Origin: Arcticibacter tournemirensis
GTDB lineage: Bacteria; Bacteroidota; Bacteroidia; Sphingobacteriales; Sphingobacteriaceae
Assembly (NCBI RefSeq): GCF_006716645.1
Contig: NZ_VFPL01000001.1
Span: forward strand, 4,030,001-4,094,000
Direction: 5' to 3'
DNA: 64,000 bases
Below are positions 34,555 to 44,547 of this stretch, in pieces (position 1 is the first letter of the stretch; each line of letters starts with the position of its first letter). The notes beneath the pieces were generated by a model that saw only the letters and a list, made by a program, of their open reading frames with translations, did not search any database and was not told the DNA's origin. Both the position numbers and the translations under genes were made by a program.

Positions 34555-36579
34555 ATGAGCAAAGAATGTTGCAATAATGAGGATGGCCAAAAAGTAAAGT
34601 CCGGCCCAACAACTGGTAAAAATAAATTGGCAGAAAAAGATTTGCATTCACACAAAAATGGCCACGATGAAGGCAATAAGGAAGATGATGGACACGATCA
34701 TGGATCTAAGGAGACATCAGATAAACCAGCCTGGTTACAACATTGGAACTTATTAGTATCCCTGCTTATCCTTGCCGTTTTGCTGGTTTTGGAATATGCT
34801 TTTGATGTTAAATTTAAAAATCCACTTTCATTTATTATAAATGCAATTGCCTACTTACTGGCTGGGTGGAGTGTTTTAGGAATGGCTTTCCGCAAAGCCA
34901 AACGGGGAGACATATTTAATGAATTCGTTTTGATGAGTGTAGCCACCTTGGGAGCGTTTTACATTGGAGAATATACGGAAGGCGTTGCTGTAATGGTATT
35001 CTACTCTATTGGTGAATGGTTTCAGGATTCCGCTGTAAATAAGGCTAAAGCCAGTATCAAAGCCTTACTGGATATACGCCCGGATGAAGTAACAGTTATT
35101 CGAAATGGCACAACTGAGGTATTAGACCCATCTGAAATCCAGTTAGGAGAAAATATCCAAATAAAGCCGGGTGAAAAAGTTGCCTTGGATGGCGAATTAC
35201 TTTCAGAAAGTTCGTCATTTAATACGGCCGCCCTCACTGGCGAAAGCAAGCCAGATACCAAATATAAAGGTGAGCAGATTTTTGCCGGAATGATTAACTT
35301 AAATACTGTAGCAGAGGTAAAAGTAACCGCCTTATTTAAAGACAGTAAGCTTAGTAAAATTCTGGAAATGGTGCAGGATGCTACCGCTCGAAAATCCCAG
35401 ACACAACTATTCATTTCCCGATTTGCAAAAGTATACACCCCAATTGTATTCTTTCTGGCATTAGCTTTAGTCGTAGTTCCATACTTTTTTGTCGATAGTT
35501 ATGTGTTTAATGAATGGTTATATCGTGGGTTAGTTTTTCTTGTGATTAGCTGTCCTTGCGCATTGGTAGTTTCTATCCCTTTAGGATACTTTGGTGGAAT
35601 CGGCTTAGCTTCCAAAAATGGTATTTTATTTAAAGGAGGCAACTTTTTGGATGTGATGACAAAGGTAACAGCCATTGTGATGGATAAAACGGGTACCTTA
35701 ACTAAAGGAGTTTTTAAAGTTCAGGAAATAGTAGTCCAAGATTTTGATGAAAAGGAATTAGTACGGCTGGCGGCAGCATTAGAGAAAAATTCTACCCATC
35801 CCGTAGGTGAAGCTATTGTAAAATATGCTGGTAATACTATCGGCAATACTACAGCAACCGGTGTTGAAGAAATAGCCGGACATGGTTTAAAAGGTACCGT
35901 TGAAGGAAAAGAAGTGCTCGCAGGAAATTTAAAGTTGATGAAAAAATTTCAAATAGCTTATCCTGTTGAAGTTGAAAAAATCGCTTATACCATTGTAGTA
36001 GTATCAGTTAATAATAAGTACGTAGGGTACATTACGATTGCTGATGAAATTAAAGAAGATGCGGCACAGGCCATAAAAGATATTCATGACCTGAATATTA
36101 AAACAGTAATGCTGTCAGGTGATAAACAGGCTGTTGTAGATGAAGTTGCAAAACATGTAGGAATTGATGCCGCATACGGAGATTTGTTACCTGAAGCAAA
36201 AGTTGAAAAAGTGCAAGAGCTTAAAAATCAAGGCTTTCACATAGCATTTGTTGGCGATGGTGTAAACGATGCCCCTGTAGTAGCACTGGCTGATGCGGGA
36301 ATTGCAATGGGTGGCCTGGGAAGTGATGCAACCATAGAAACTGCGGATGTTGTAATTCAAAATGATCAGCCCTCAAAGCTTGTTTCGGCTATTAAAATAG
36401 GAAAGATTACCAGAAGCATTGTTTGGCAGAATATTATTCTTGCGATGGTAGTAAAGGTCATTGTACTAAGTCTGGGTGCCGGTGGTATAGCAACTTTATG
36501 GGAGGCGGTAATAGCAGACGTTGGGGTTGCTTTGCTTGCAATTTTAAATGCAGTACGCATACAAAGGATGAATTTTTAA
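34555..36579 (+). CDS. Zn/Cd/Pb-type P1B-2 heavy-metal ATPase
   Basis: 674 aa. The N-terminus has no HMA fold but is rich in His/Cys/acidic residues (ECCNNEDG, HSHKNGHDEG, DDGHDHGS), a flexible divalent-metal-binding tail. Ion site SCPCALVVSIP, phosphorylation DKTGTLTKG, nucleotide site STHPVGEAI, hinge GDGVNDAPVVALADAGIAMG. The last helices have a Lys (VVKVIVLSLG) and an Asp (VIADVGVALLAILNAVR), the pair known from ZntA/CadA that separates P1B-2 from copper ATPases. It exports Zn(II), Cd(II) or Pb(II). Confidence 0.93.
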   Translation: MSKECCNNEDGQKVKSGPTTGKNKLAEKDLHSHKNGHDEGNKEDDGHDHGSKETSDKPAWLQHWNLLVSLLILAVLLVLEYAFDVKFKNPLSFIINAIAYLLAGWSVLGMAFRKAKRGDIFNEFVLMSVATLGAFYIGEYTEGVAVMVFYSIGEWFQDSAVNKAKASIKALLDIRPDEVTVIRNGTTEVLDPSEIQLGENIQIKPGEKVALDGELLSESSSFNTAALTGESKPDTKYKGEQIFAGMINLNTVAEVKVTALFKDSKLSKILEMVQDATARKSQTQLFISRFAKVYTPIVFFLALALVVVPYFFVDSYVFNEWLYRGLVFLVISCPCALVVSIPLGYFGGIGLASKNGILFKGGNFLDVMTKVTAIVMDKTGTLTKGVFKVQEIVVQDFDEKELVRLAAALEKNSTHPVGEAIVKYAGNTIGNTTATGVEEIAGHGLKGTVEGKEVLAGNLKLMKKFQIAYPVEVEKIAYTIVVVSVNNKYVGYITIADEIKEDAAQAIKDIHDLNIKTVMLSGDKQAVVDEVAKHVGIDAAYGDLLPEAKVEKVQELKNQGFHIAFVGDGVNDAPVVALADAGIAMGGLGSDATIETADVVIQNDQPSKLVSAIKIGKITRSIVWQNIILAMVVKVIVLSLGAGGIATLWEAVIADVGVALLAILNAVRIQRMNF

Positions 36580-36604
36580 TCATAACCATTTATTAATCAA
36601 ATAC

Positions 36605-37195
36605 ATGAAATTTATGAAAAAGGCAGAATACACCGACAAAGCTTTGATAGTAGATATACTAACGAAGTCGTTTGAAACCAATCGAAGCGTTAATTACATC
36701 GTAAAACAAGATGAAAAAAGGATAAAGAGGGTTAGTGCGCTGATGGATTATTCCTTTGAAGTCTGTTATGCATTTGGGGATGTGTTTTTATCTGATGATA
36801 AAAAAGCATGTGCGCTGGTACTTTATCCAGATAAAAAGAAAACGACAGTTAAATCTATCCTGCTGGATCTAAAACTGATTCTTTCCTGCGTCGGTATAGA
36901 GAACATAAAAAAAACGCTCAATAGGGAATCTATGATTAAGAAAATCCAGCCGAAAGAGATCATGTATTATTTATGGTTTATAGGTGTTGACCCAGTATAT
37001 CAAAATACAGGAATCGGAAGTGTATTCCTCGATGAATTAATAGAAGACAGCAAGCTAAAAAGAAGGCCGATTTATCTGGAAACCTCTACACTGAAAAATC
37101 TTCCCTGGTACCAGAAGTATGGTTTTAACATATACCACGAAGCAGATTTAAGCTACAAACTATTTTTTCTTAAGAGAGAGCTTGCTAAACAATAG
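36605..37195 (+). CDS. GNAT-family N-acetyltransferase
   Basis: 196 aa. The C-terminal half has the acetyl-CoA-binding motif A (LWFIGVDPVYQNTGIGSVFL, containing QNTGIG) and motif B (YLETSTLKNLPWYQKYGFNI). The N-terminal half is divergent. Substrate unknown. Its stop overlaps the GTG start option of the sensor kinase, so the two are translationally linked. Confidence 0.82.
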   Translation: MKFMKKAEYTDKALIVDILTKSFETNRSVNYIVKQDEKRIKRVSALMDYSFEVCYAFGDVFLSDDKKACALVLYPDKKKTTVKSILLDLKLILSCVGIENIKKTLNRESMIKKIQPKEIMYYLWFIGVDPVYQNTGIGSVFLDELIEDSKLKRRPIYLETSTLKNLPWYQKYGFNIYHEADLSYKLFFLKRELAKQ

Positions 37196-37200
37196 TGTAT

Positions 37201-39408
37201 ATGCTGGTTTTCGGAACGGAAATGCATATTGTCACATCTATTTTCGTGTGTTTAGAAACGGTTATACTTTTTTATCTGGCTACCTATAAATTAGCCCGGC
37301 CAGATGATAAGACTGCTACTCTGAACATGGTTCTTATTTCTTTGCTTATAGTTTACAATGTTACAGGCGGTTTACTTCCTGACCCTGATTTACCCGGATC
37401 ATTTTTTCTACAGGAGATTATTGCTTATGCAACAGGATTTATTACACCCTGTTACTTCCCCTATTATGTTTACCAAACATTCGGGCTGGAGAAAATGAGG
37501 TTTCATGCGTACAAAGGAGTTTATATTTTTTTAGTCGTTCCTTATCTCATTTTTGTGATGGTCTTTGCAGAATCAGGAGATTTGGCGACAGCGCAGCAAT
37601 TACTTATACTGCCCGTATTGTATGCGTTATGGGTAATCTACACACTAATAAAAGCGGTCCAGCATAAGTATAACAACAATTTCAGCAGTAAGGAATCGAA
37701 AACCGAAATAGGCATTTTGTTTTTTAGTTTAACACCATGGATCGGTTTACCCTTTATCGCCTACTTCAATCAGAGTCAGGTTATAGAGGCTTCCATCACA
37801 AACACCGGTTTTTTGCTTTTATTCGGGCTTCAGGTGAGCCGTCATATTCAGCACACAAGGTTGGAGCATCAAAGGCTAATAGAATCTGAGCTGCTCCTTT
37901 TAAACTGGAACACAAATTTGCAGGAAGAGGTAGACAAAAGAACACAAGAACTCGAAAAATTGAACGAGCAAAGAACGAATAATTTTATCAACCTTGTTCA
38001 TGAAACCAAGACACCCCTAACCCTTGTAAATAATTACCTGGAAGAATACATTAATAAGTATGGCTCGGTTGCTGAATTGGATATTATAAAGGGAGGCATC
38101 GACAAAATGACAAATGACATCACTAATTTATTCGATCTTGAAAGATTCACAAAAGGGTTTAGCGTTTATGATCACAATCAAATAACTGATTTTAGTGAGA
38201 TTTTGAAGAACAGCTTTACCTTGTTTGAATACTACTGTCAGAAACAAAACCTGAAATGCATCAAAAACATTGAAGAGAATGTTTTATTGAAAGCGAATTC
38301 CCATGCGATTTACAGAATAGTGAACAATCTGATTGAGAACGCAATTAAATTTTCAAATACGGGTGGATTGGTGGAGGTTACATTGAAGTCTAATAGTGAT
38401 AAACTTTTGTTTTCAGTAAAGGATAGCGGAATTGGAATCTTGCCTCATCTTCAGCATAAAATCTTTAAGCCGTATTATCAAATAGGTCACAAGAAATCAG
38501 CCTTGCAGGGCATGGGACTTGGTTTGCCTATAGTTAAAAAAGTAACAGATAGTTTAGGTGGACGTATTCAGGTAGAAAGTAATCCTGCGAAAAAACCTGG
38601 AACAACAATTACCATAACGCTCGACCGATATAATTTAAAAGAAGGAGAGGCAAAAGCTAAAGACACGTCGAAAACGAAAACGCTAATTTATAGCATTGAA
38701 AACTTCGACATAAACGATACGCCTTATGTTCCGGATAGACAATCTATATTACTCATCGAAGACAATAAGGCCATGCTTCACTTTTTATATAAAAAGCTAA
38801 GCCTTAAATACAATATTTTTTGCTCCTTAAATGGATCGGAAGCCCTGAAAAAATTAGAGACACTGCCAACCGTCCCTGATTTAATTTTATCTGATATCAT
38901 GATGGATAAAATGGATGGCTTTGAATTTGTTAAGATTATTTCCGAACAGGCAAATTATGGTCATATCCCAATTATATTCCTGTCTGCCAGATCCACGCCA
39001 ACAGACAAACTCAAAGGTTTGCGTTTGGGCGCTATTGATTTCATCCAAAAACCATTTTCGTTTGAGGTGCTGTATCAGAAGATTGAGACGGTATTGAACA
39101 CCATTTTGAAGCAAAAGAAAGCGATTTTAGACGCTTCTATTTCAAACCTGAAAGTTCTAAGCGGCCAGGAAATTAACACGGCTTCAAGTACCGGGCTGGC
39201 GCCCTCATTAGACCAAAAATGCAAGCTTTACCAACTGACCAACAGAGAGATTGAAATTGTTAAACTTATCTTAAAAGGAACTCAGTATAAAACGATAGCT
39301 AAAACTTTGTTTATCTCCGAAAAGACGGTGTCCAAGCATATTCAGAACATCTTTGAAAAGGTTAACGTCACCAACAAGGTAGAGCTTATAAATAAGCTGA
39401 ATTCCTAA
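37201..39408 (+). CDS. Hybrid histidine kinase with receiver and LuxR-type DNA-binding domain
   Basis: 735 aa from ATG 37201 (GTG 37195 also possible). About seven N-terminal helices (to ~225), coiled coil, HisKA with NLVHETKTPLTLV (phospho-His), HATPase with IVNNLIENAIKFSN, DSGIGI and GMGLGLPIV, receiver with phospho-Asp in LILSDIMMD, and a C-terminal LuxR/GerE HTH (LTNREIEIVKLILKGTQYKT...SEKTVSKHIQNIF). One polypeptide therefore holds sensor, relay and transcription output. As the only regulator in the metal block it is the best candidate for its control, but the signal is unknown. Confidence 0.88.
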   Translation: MLVFGTEMHIVTSIFVCLETVILFYLATYKLARPDDKTATLNMVLISLLIVYNVTGGLLPDPDLPGSFFLQEIIAYATGFITPCYFPYYVYQTFGLEKMRFHAYKGVYIFLVVPYLIFVMVFAESGDLATAQQLLILPVLYALWVIYTLIKAVQHKYNNNFSSKESKTEIGILFFSLTPWIGLPFIAYFNQSQVIEASITNTGFLLLFGLQVSRHIQHTRLEHQRLIESELLLLNWNTNLQEEVDKRTQELEKLNEQRTNNFINLVHETKTPLTLVNNYLEEYINKYGSVAELDIIKGGIDKMTNDITNLFDLERFTKGFSVYDHNQITDFSEILKNSFTLFEYYCQKQNLKCIKNIEENVLLKANSHAIYRIVNNLIENAIKFSNTGGLVEVTLKSNSDKLLFSVKDSGIGILPHLQHKIFKPYYQIGHKKSALQGMGLGLPIVKKVTDSLGGRIQVESNPAKKPGTTITITLDRYNLKEGEAKAKDTSKTKTLIYSIENFDINDTPYVPDRQSILLIEDNKAMLHFLYKKLSLKYNIFCSLNGSEALKKLETLPTVPDLILSDIMMDKMDGFEFVKIISEQANYGHIPIIFLSARSTPTDKLKGLRLGAIDFIQKPFSFEVLYQKIETVLNTILKQKKAILDASISNLKVLSGQEINTASSTGLAPSLDQKCKLYQLTNREIEIVKLILKGTQYKTIAKTLFISEKTVSKHIQNIFEKVNVTNKVELINKLNS

Positions 39409-39637
39409 CAAAACTCTCCGGGATTACTGTACAAGTCATTAATATACTATCTTTTACGTACGAAAATGCGGTAAATGCCCTATTCTTCTTGCAATGGCAA
39501 ATAGGCACCTTTGAATATGGAAAATGTTCACCTTATTCAATCTATGAAACATGTGCAGAAGATATATTTTGGAATGGCTAGATTCCCTCATTACCGTTTC
39601 CCTTAATCCCAAGAAGACCAATTTAGCAACAATAACT
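39409..39637. other. Gap between the kinase gene and the IS66 element
   Basis: No supported ORF, terminator or IS21 sequence is seen. The absence of IS21 left-end sequence here shows that DNA was lost or rearranged on this side of IS66. Confidence 0.5.
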
Positions 39638-39686
39638 GTATCCATGCCGTAAAATAGGTATTTGATTCCTGGGGAATATTTCAGTT

Positions 39687-41303
39687 TTAGCCGGCCATCA
39701 TCATATCCTGACCTTGAACAGGAGTATATATTCGTTGGGCCTTCGGCTTCCAATTGTTAGGAAGCAATTCATCAAGTCTTTCTTTGGGTGCAAAAACCAG
39801 ATAAGGCAGCCTGGCCAGCACATCTTTGAGATAGCTGAAAGGATCAATGCTATTGAGTATGCAGGATTCTGTAATAGAATAGATGATGGCACTTCTTTCG
39901 GCCGATTGATGGTTGCCGGCGAACAACCAGTTCTTACGGCCTAATCCAATGCAGCGAAAACGGCCTTCAAGGAGATTGGTATCCGGAAGCATTCTTCCAT
40001 CTGTGGTATAGTGCATCAGTTTATCCCATCTCTTAAGCATATACCGGCAGGCTTCTGCTATGGCAGCCCTGTGGTTAAGTTCCATTAGTTGCTTTTCTGC
40101 CCATTCTTTCAGTTCTGCCAGTATGGGAAGGGAAAACTCCTGGCGCATCCGTAAAAACTCCTGCTCATTTGCCCCCTTGTCCCGTGCTGAAGATTCTAGG
40201 GCATATAATGCCCCGATCATCTCCAATGCTTCTGTGGCCCGTTTCTTATCACCGGAGAGGGCTTTAAAAAAATTGCGCCTTGTATGGACCCAACATCCGG
40301 CGTGTACCATATCTTTTCTGTCTTTCAATAATTTATCATAGCCACCATAAGCGTCTGTCTGAAAGGTACCGCTATAGTCGCCGATAAACTGTTCTGGATA
40401 GTCGGCAGCCCTCCCTTCGGCATAGTCCATGACCACCAATTTTACCAGCGGTGCCAGATAGCCCCAGATATAGCCCTGGTGCTTGCCTGACTCTTTATGG
40501 GTATCCAGTACTTTGATGGTGGTTTCATCGGCCATCAGATAATCACTTTGAAGAACCTGTTCTTTCATCCGGCTGTAGATGATGGCCAGAAGGTTGATCG
40601 ATTCCTTTACCCAGCGTCCCATGGTAGAGGTGTTTACAATATCCTCCCCGTAGCGGTTGAGCATTTTCACCTGGCGGTAGTACGGAAGGTGATCACAAAA
40701 ACGGGATACCAGTACCCAGGCCAGCAGCCCTGCCCCTGCGATACCTTTATGTACCGGGCGCTGTGGCATGGGGGCGATAGCCACTCCTTTGGTGCGGGGA
40801 TCGGTAAAACGGGGCCTTGAGATGACCCGCACAAAGAAGCTGCCCGGACGGTAGTCCAGTTCTTCGGTAATTTCAGCATCGATACGCACCATCTCCTGAT
40901 GGTAATTCTCCGGAAGGATTTCCACATATTCGCGGGGAAGGTTTGCGCTCAGTTTTTTGCGCCCGCAAGGTTTCAGGCGGCGCTGATACCGATGCTGCGG
41001 TTCACTGGCAGGCACAACCTCTGCAGACGCTGTTTCTTCTGCATCCTTCTCCCTGCTGGTCTCTATTTCCGGCTGGTCTGCGAAAGGGATTTCCCCCTGG
41101 ACGGTATTCAAGTCAGCCTCAGCAAGCGCCCGGATGTGTTTCTCGCTTTTTTTACCCCAGATGAGCTGCGCGTATTCTGCCAGCGTTCTGCGGTCCTTAT
41201 AATGACGGTCTTCCAACTCCTCAATTCGGGTAAGCAGCCGCTGTACCAGCGACTGATATTCTTCCCGGGTAAGGGTTTCAAACAGAGGAATGATGACCTG
41301 CAT
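39687..41303 (-). CDS. tnpC: IS66-family transposase TnpC
   Basis: 538 aa. N-terminal coiled-coil/leucine-zipper region (RLLTRIEELEDRHYKDRRTL), a Zn-finger-like region now rich in prolines and arginines, and the DDE core with MADETTIKVLD, QTDAYGGYDKLL and NLLEGRFRCIGLGRKNWLFAG. The IS66 C-terminal domain (YSITESCILNSIDPFSYLKD) is present. Intact. Confidence 0.93.
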   Translation of the reverse strand: MQVIIPLFETLTREEYQSLVQRLLTRIEELEDRHYKDRRTLAEYAQLIWGKKSEKHIRALAEADLNTVQGEIPFADQPEIETSREKDAEETASAEVVPASEPQHRYQRRLKPCGRKKLSANLPREYVEILPENYHQEMVRIDAEITEELDYRPGSFFVRVISRPRFTDPRTKGVAIAPMPQRPVHKGIAGAGLLAWVLVSRFCDHLPYYRQVKMLNRYGEDIVNTSTMGRWVKESINLLAIIYSRMKEQVLQSDYLMADETTIKVLDTHKESGKHQGYIWGYLAPLVKLVVMDYAEGRAADYPEQFIGDYSGTFQTDAYGGYDKLLKDRKDMVHAGCWVHTRRNFFKALSGDKKRATEALEMIGALYALESSARDKGANEQEFLRMRQEFSLPILAELKEWAEKQLMELNHRAAIAEACRYMLKRWDKLMHYTTDGRMLPDTNLLEGRFRCIGLGRKNWLFAGNHQSAERSAIIYSITESCILNSIDPFSYLKDVLARLPYLVFAPKERLDELLPNNWKPKAQRIYTPVQGQDMMMAG

Positions 41304-41332
41304 TATGCTTTAAATATAGGCCTTTAAACGTA

Positions 41333-41545
41333 TTAAAGCAAGTTTTTACCCCTTAAAAGACGCTCATTTTGTTCATCTATTTCATTCAGAAAAGCCTTAC
41401 GCGCACTCAGGTCGGAGAGCTCATTTTGCAACTGCTCATTCTCATTTTTCAGATAGTCAATCTCACCCTTGAGCCCCTCCATCACCTTTTGGTATTCCTC
41501 TGGGGTCAGGTCTTTAAACCGGGGTAGTTTCCGCTTCTTCTTCAT
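41333..41545 (-). CDS. Small coiled-coil ORF within IS66
   Basis: 70 aa between tnpB and tnpC. Basic start KKKRKLPRFKDLTPEEYQKV, then a coiled coil (LKGEIDYLKNENEQLQNELSDL). Its start resembles the N-terminal PEEY(Q) segment of TnpC, so it may be a passenger or a duplicated zipper that modulates TnpC. Role unknown. Confidence 0.5.
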   Translation of the reverse strand: MKKKRKLPRFKDLTPEEYQKVMEGLKGEIDYLKNENEQLQNELSDLSARKAFLNEIDEQNERLLRGKNLL

Positions 41546-41563
41546 GTCCGTAAAGTTAATCTT

Positions 41564-41929
41564 TTAAGGGATTCCCCGCCGCTGATACCGCTTACGATAA
41601 CTGACGCTCTGCAGCTTTACCCCCTGAAGGATCAGTTGCAACTGGGTTCTGCTAATGATGGCCCGTTGGTCGTCCCCACTATGGCCCGGTCTTTCAAAGG
41701 TGCCTGCTTCCAGACGTTTGTGGTAAATACTGAAACCGTCGCCTTCCCATAATAATAGTTTGACCTGGGTACCCCGCCGGTTAATAAAGATATACACCTG
41801 ATGGTTCAGCGGGTCTGCTTCCATTTCATTACGCACCAGCCCGCACAGGCCTTCAAAGGTACGTCTCATGTCAGCATGGCCGGTATACAGATAATAAGAA
41901 AGGTGGGCGGGCAGCGATAGCAGGCTCAT
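41564..41929 (-). CDS. tnpB: IS66-family accessory protein TnpB
   Basis: 121 aa. Shows the IS66 Orf2 pattern YLYTGHADMRRTFEGLCGLV and VYIFINRRGTQVKLLLWEGDGFSIYHKRLE. Required with TnpC for IS66 transposition in studied members. Overlaps tnpA by 4 bases (ATGA). Confidence 0.92.
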   Translation of the reverse strand: MSLLSLPAHLSYYLYTGHADMRRTFEGLCGLVRNEMEADPLNHQVYIFINRRGTQVKLLLWEGDGFSIYHKRLEAGTFERPGHSGDDQRAIISRTQLQLILQGVKLQSVSYRKRYQRRGIP

Positions 41930-42249
41930 CCAAGCAAACTTTTGATGTATTCTGCACTCACCTGGCCCTGAAGGATAATCCGTATACCCCGCGGCAGTTC
42001 AAGGGTGATCTCCAGATGGGGGGCCTCATCTTCTTTCACTTGCAGGGGGGCAAAGGCTGGTATCCCGCTTTTTTGTCTTGCTTTCTTTTTCTTTCCGTAG
42101 ATCCAATAATGAAGGGATAACACTGGAATGCCTGCTTCCCAGCTGTAGGACTTCTGGCTCTTGCCGCTGTCCCGCCATTGCTGTACATGATACTCCCGTT
42201 CTTCTTTCGTGTAGGCTTTGACTGCTTCCATCTTTGATTTTTTTTTCAA
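41926..42249 (-). CDS. tnpA: IS66-family accessory protein TnpA
   Basis: 107 aa. N-terminal HTH_Tnp-like segment (EEREYHVQQWRDSGKSQKSY, then IPVLSLHYWIYGKKKK) and a small C-terminal strand region (LEITLELPRGIRIILQG). First gene of the IS66 operon on the minus strand. Confidence 0.88.
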   Translation of the reverse strand: MKKKSKMEAVKAYTKEEREYHVQQWRDSGKSQKSYSWEAGIPVLSLHYWIYGKKKKARQKSGIPAFAPLQVKEDEAPHLEITLELPRGIRIILQGQVSAEYIKSLLG

Positions 42250-42383
42250 AGGTAGAACGCTCCCGTATTCTTTAGGGAACCTACATTACGGGACGGATAC
42301 AGATAAAACAACTATTACGCTTACACACCCAGGGCTATTCTATTAAGGCCATCGCACGAACGCTGAACATCAGCAAGAACACG

Positions 42384-43829
42384 GTGAAGTCTTATCTTGC
42401 CAAGCTTCAGTCTGCTGCCCTGGACCCACAGGAACTGCTTCAGTTGGAGGATCCTGTCCTGGAAACCCGGTTCCATTCCGGTAATCCTGCTTATAAGGAT
42501 CCACGTTATATTCATTTCAAAGGAAAACTGGAATATCTCTCCAAAGAGCTTAAAAAAATAGGGATGACTAAAAAACTGCTGTGGGATGAATACATTCTGG
42601 GTTTTCCCCAGGGGTATGCCTACTCCCAGTTCTGCTTTCATCTGCATCAGCAGCTTGTTGCCCGTAAGCCGACCTCTGTATTAAGCCATGAGCCTGCCGA
42701 TAAGCTGTTCGTCGACTTCGCCGGCAAACAGATCAGTTATACAGACCGCCAGACCGGGGAAATTATCAGTTGCCAGTTGTTTGTAGCCTGTCTTCCTTTT
42801 TCTGATTATGCTTTTGCTATGGCTGTACCCTCTCAGCGAATCGGTGACTTTCTGTATGCCCTTTCCTGCTGCCTGAAAGAATTGGGCGGGGTACCCCGGG
42901 TACTGGTACCCGATAACCTTAAGTCTGCTATCGTCAAGGCAGACCGGTATGAGCCGGAGGTCAACCGGAGCCTGGAAGACTTTGCCAATCATTATCAGAT
43001 GTCGGTCGTGCCTGCAAGACCGGGCCGTCCCCGCGATAAAAGTCTGGTTGAGAACCAGGTAAAGCTGCTCTATACCAGAGTGTATGCCCGGCTGCGCAAC
43101 CGGCAGTTCTTCGATCTGGCTTCTCTAAATCAGGCCATCAGCGAAAAAGTACGCGAGCATAACCAGACCCGCATGCAGCGTAAGGACTACTGCAGGGAAG
43201 AACGCTTCCTGGCCGCTGAAAAGCCGTTACTCTCTGAGCTGCCCCAGCAGGACTTTGAACTAAAACACTATTGTGAACCCAAGGTAGCCAGTAACGGGCA
43301 TGTCAGTGTTCAGAAACACTTTTACAGTGTTCCCTACACGCTGATTGGTTCCAAAGTAAAGGTGATCTATACCCGCAGTATGGTCTCTATCTATGCTGAA
43401 GGGAAACAGGTGGCTGTCCATATCAGAAGCTACAGCGGGGGATATACTTCGGTAAAGGAACATCTGAGTTCTGCTAATCAGGCCTGGCTGAACCGCAGTC
43501 CGGAATATTACCTGGAGCGGGCCCGTTATAAGTCGGAAGATCTCTACCGCCTCCTTGAGATCATCTTTCAGCAGGACCGTTATCCAGAGCAGTTGTACCG
43601 CACCTGCGACGGCCTGTTCCGTTTACACCGGAATACCGAGGCAGAAAAGTTCACCCGTGTTTGCCGGATCGCTGTGCAGCACCGGATCTGCTCCTATAAG
43701 GCCATCCAGAAAATACTGGAGAACAACATGACGCTCTATCTGCAGGAGGAGAGCATTGAACATCCGCTTCCTGCCCATAACAATATCAGAGGAAAAGAAT
43801 ACTATATACAATCCACTATTCACTTTTAA
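42384..43829 (+). pseudogene. istA: istA, 5'-truncated (IS21 copy 2)
   Basis: Identical to copy 1 IstA from residue 38 on, with the first nine codons lost to IS66. The frame is open back to 42276 but has no ATG; the first usable start is GTG 42384, which would remove the N-terminal HTH. The DDE core is intact, but end binding is probably lost. Confidence 0.88.
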
Positions 43830-43830
43830 T

Positions 43831-44547
43831 ATGCAAATCGAAACACAACTCAAAGAGCTGCGCCTGCATGGAATGTGCCGCAGTTGGCAGGTACTGCTGG
43901 AGACCCGCCGCCATCACGAACTGAACCTCTCAGAGGGCCTACAATTGCTGCTGCAGGCCGAACAGGAACAGCGCAGCGGAAAACGCTTTGACCGTCTGCT
44001 TAAAAATGCCGGCTTCCGCTACCGGGCTTCTGTGGAAGAACTGAACATGGATGCCTCCAGGGGGATTGACCGTTCACTCATTACGGACCTTGCCATGGGA
44101 ACTTATCTCTCCAGTGGAGATGCCGTTCTGATCAGCGGGGCCTCAGGTGCCGGTAAAAGCTTTCTGGCTTCTGCCCTGGGGCACCAGGCTTGTGCACAGG
44201 GATATAAAGTGGCTTATTATAACCTGCAGAAGTTACTGCTGCGCACGAAGATGAGCCGGATTGATGGGAGCATCTATAAGTTTATGGAAAAGCTTTCGCG
44301 CACGGAACTGCTCATTCTGGACGACTTCGGACTCACTCACCTGGAACAGCAGCAACGCATGGATCTGATGGAAATCATAGAAGACCGTCATGGCCGCAAA
44401 TCTACTATCATCGCCAGCCAGCTGCCGGTGGCAAGCTGGTATGATGTGATCGGTGAAGAAACGATTGCTGATGCCATACTCGACCGGCTGGTACATACCG
44501 CTTACAGAATTGAACTTAAAGGTGAAAGTCTAAGAAAAAAAAGGTAA
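43831..44547 (+). CDS. istB: IstB helper ATPase (IS21 copy 2)
   Basis: 238 aa, identical in sequence to the copy 1 IstB (Walker A GASGAGKS, Walker B LLILDDFG). The start ATG one base after the istA stop is kept, so it can still be made if istA mRNA is transcribed, for example from a promoter in IS66. Confidence 0.9.
   Translation: MQIETQLKELRLHGMCRSWQVLLETRRHHELNLSEGLQLLLQAEQEQRSGKRFDRLLKNAGFRYRASVEELNMDASRGIDRSLITDLAMGTYLSSGDAVLISGASGAGKSFLASALGHQACAQGYKVAYYNLQKLLLRTKMSRIDGSIYKFMEKLSRTELLILDDFGLTHLEQQQRMDLMEIIEDRHGRKSTIIASQLPVASWYDVIGEETIADAILDRLVHTAYRIELKGESLRKKR

Larger units (their letters stand above)
39638..42300 (-). mobile_element. IS66-family insertion sequence (2663 bp)
   Basis: Ends are 22-bp imperfect inverted repeats: GTATCCATGCCGTAAAATAG... 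at 39638-39659, and at 42279-42300 the complement reading GTATCCGTCCCGTAATGTAG... (18 of 22 match). It carries tnpA, tnpB, a small extra ORF and tnpC on the minus strand. Flanking octamers (CAATAACT left, AGATAAAA right) differ, so there is no target duplication. Its right end truncates IS21 copy 2. Confidence 0.85.

Noticed and set aside
39458-39480. Alternative IS66 left end beginning GTACGAAAATGCGG
   Set aside because: It matches the right end less well than 39638-39659, which aligns 18 of 22 bases.
39454-39753. 99-aa minus-strand ORF across the IS66 left end
   Set aside because: It runs across the IS66 inverted repeat and into tnpC in another frame; no protein-like pattern.
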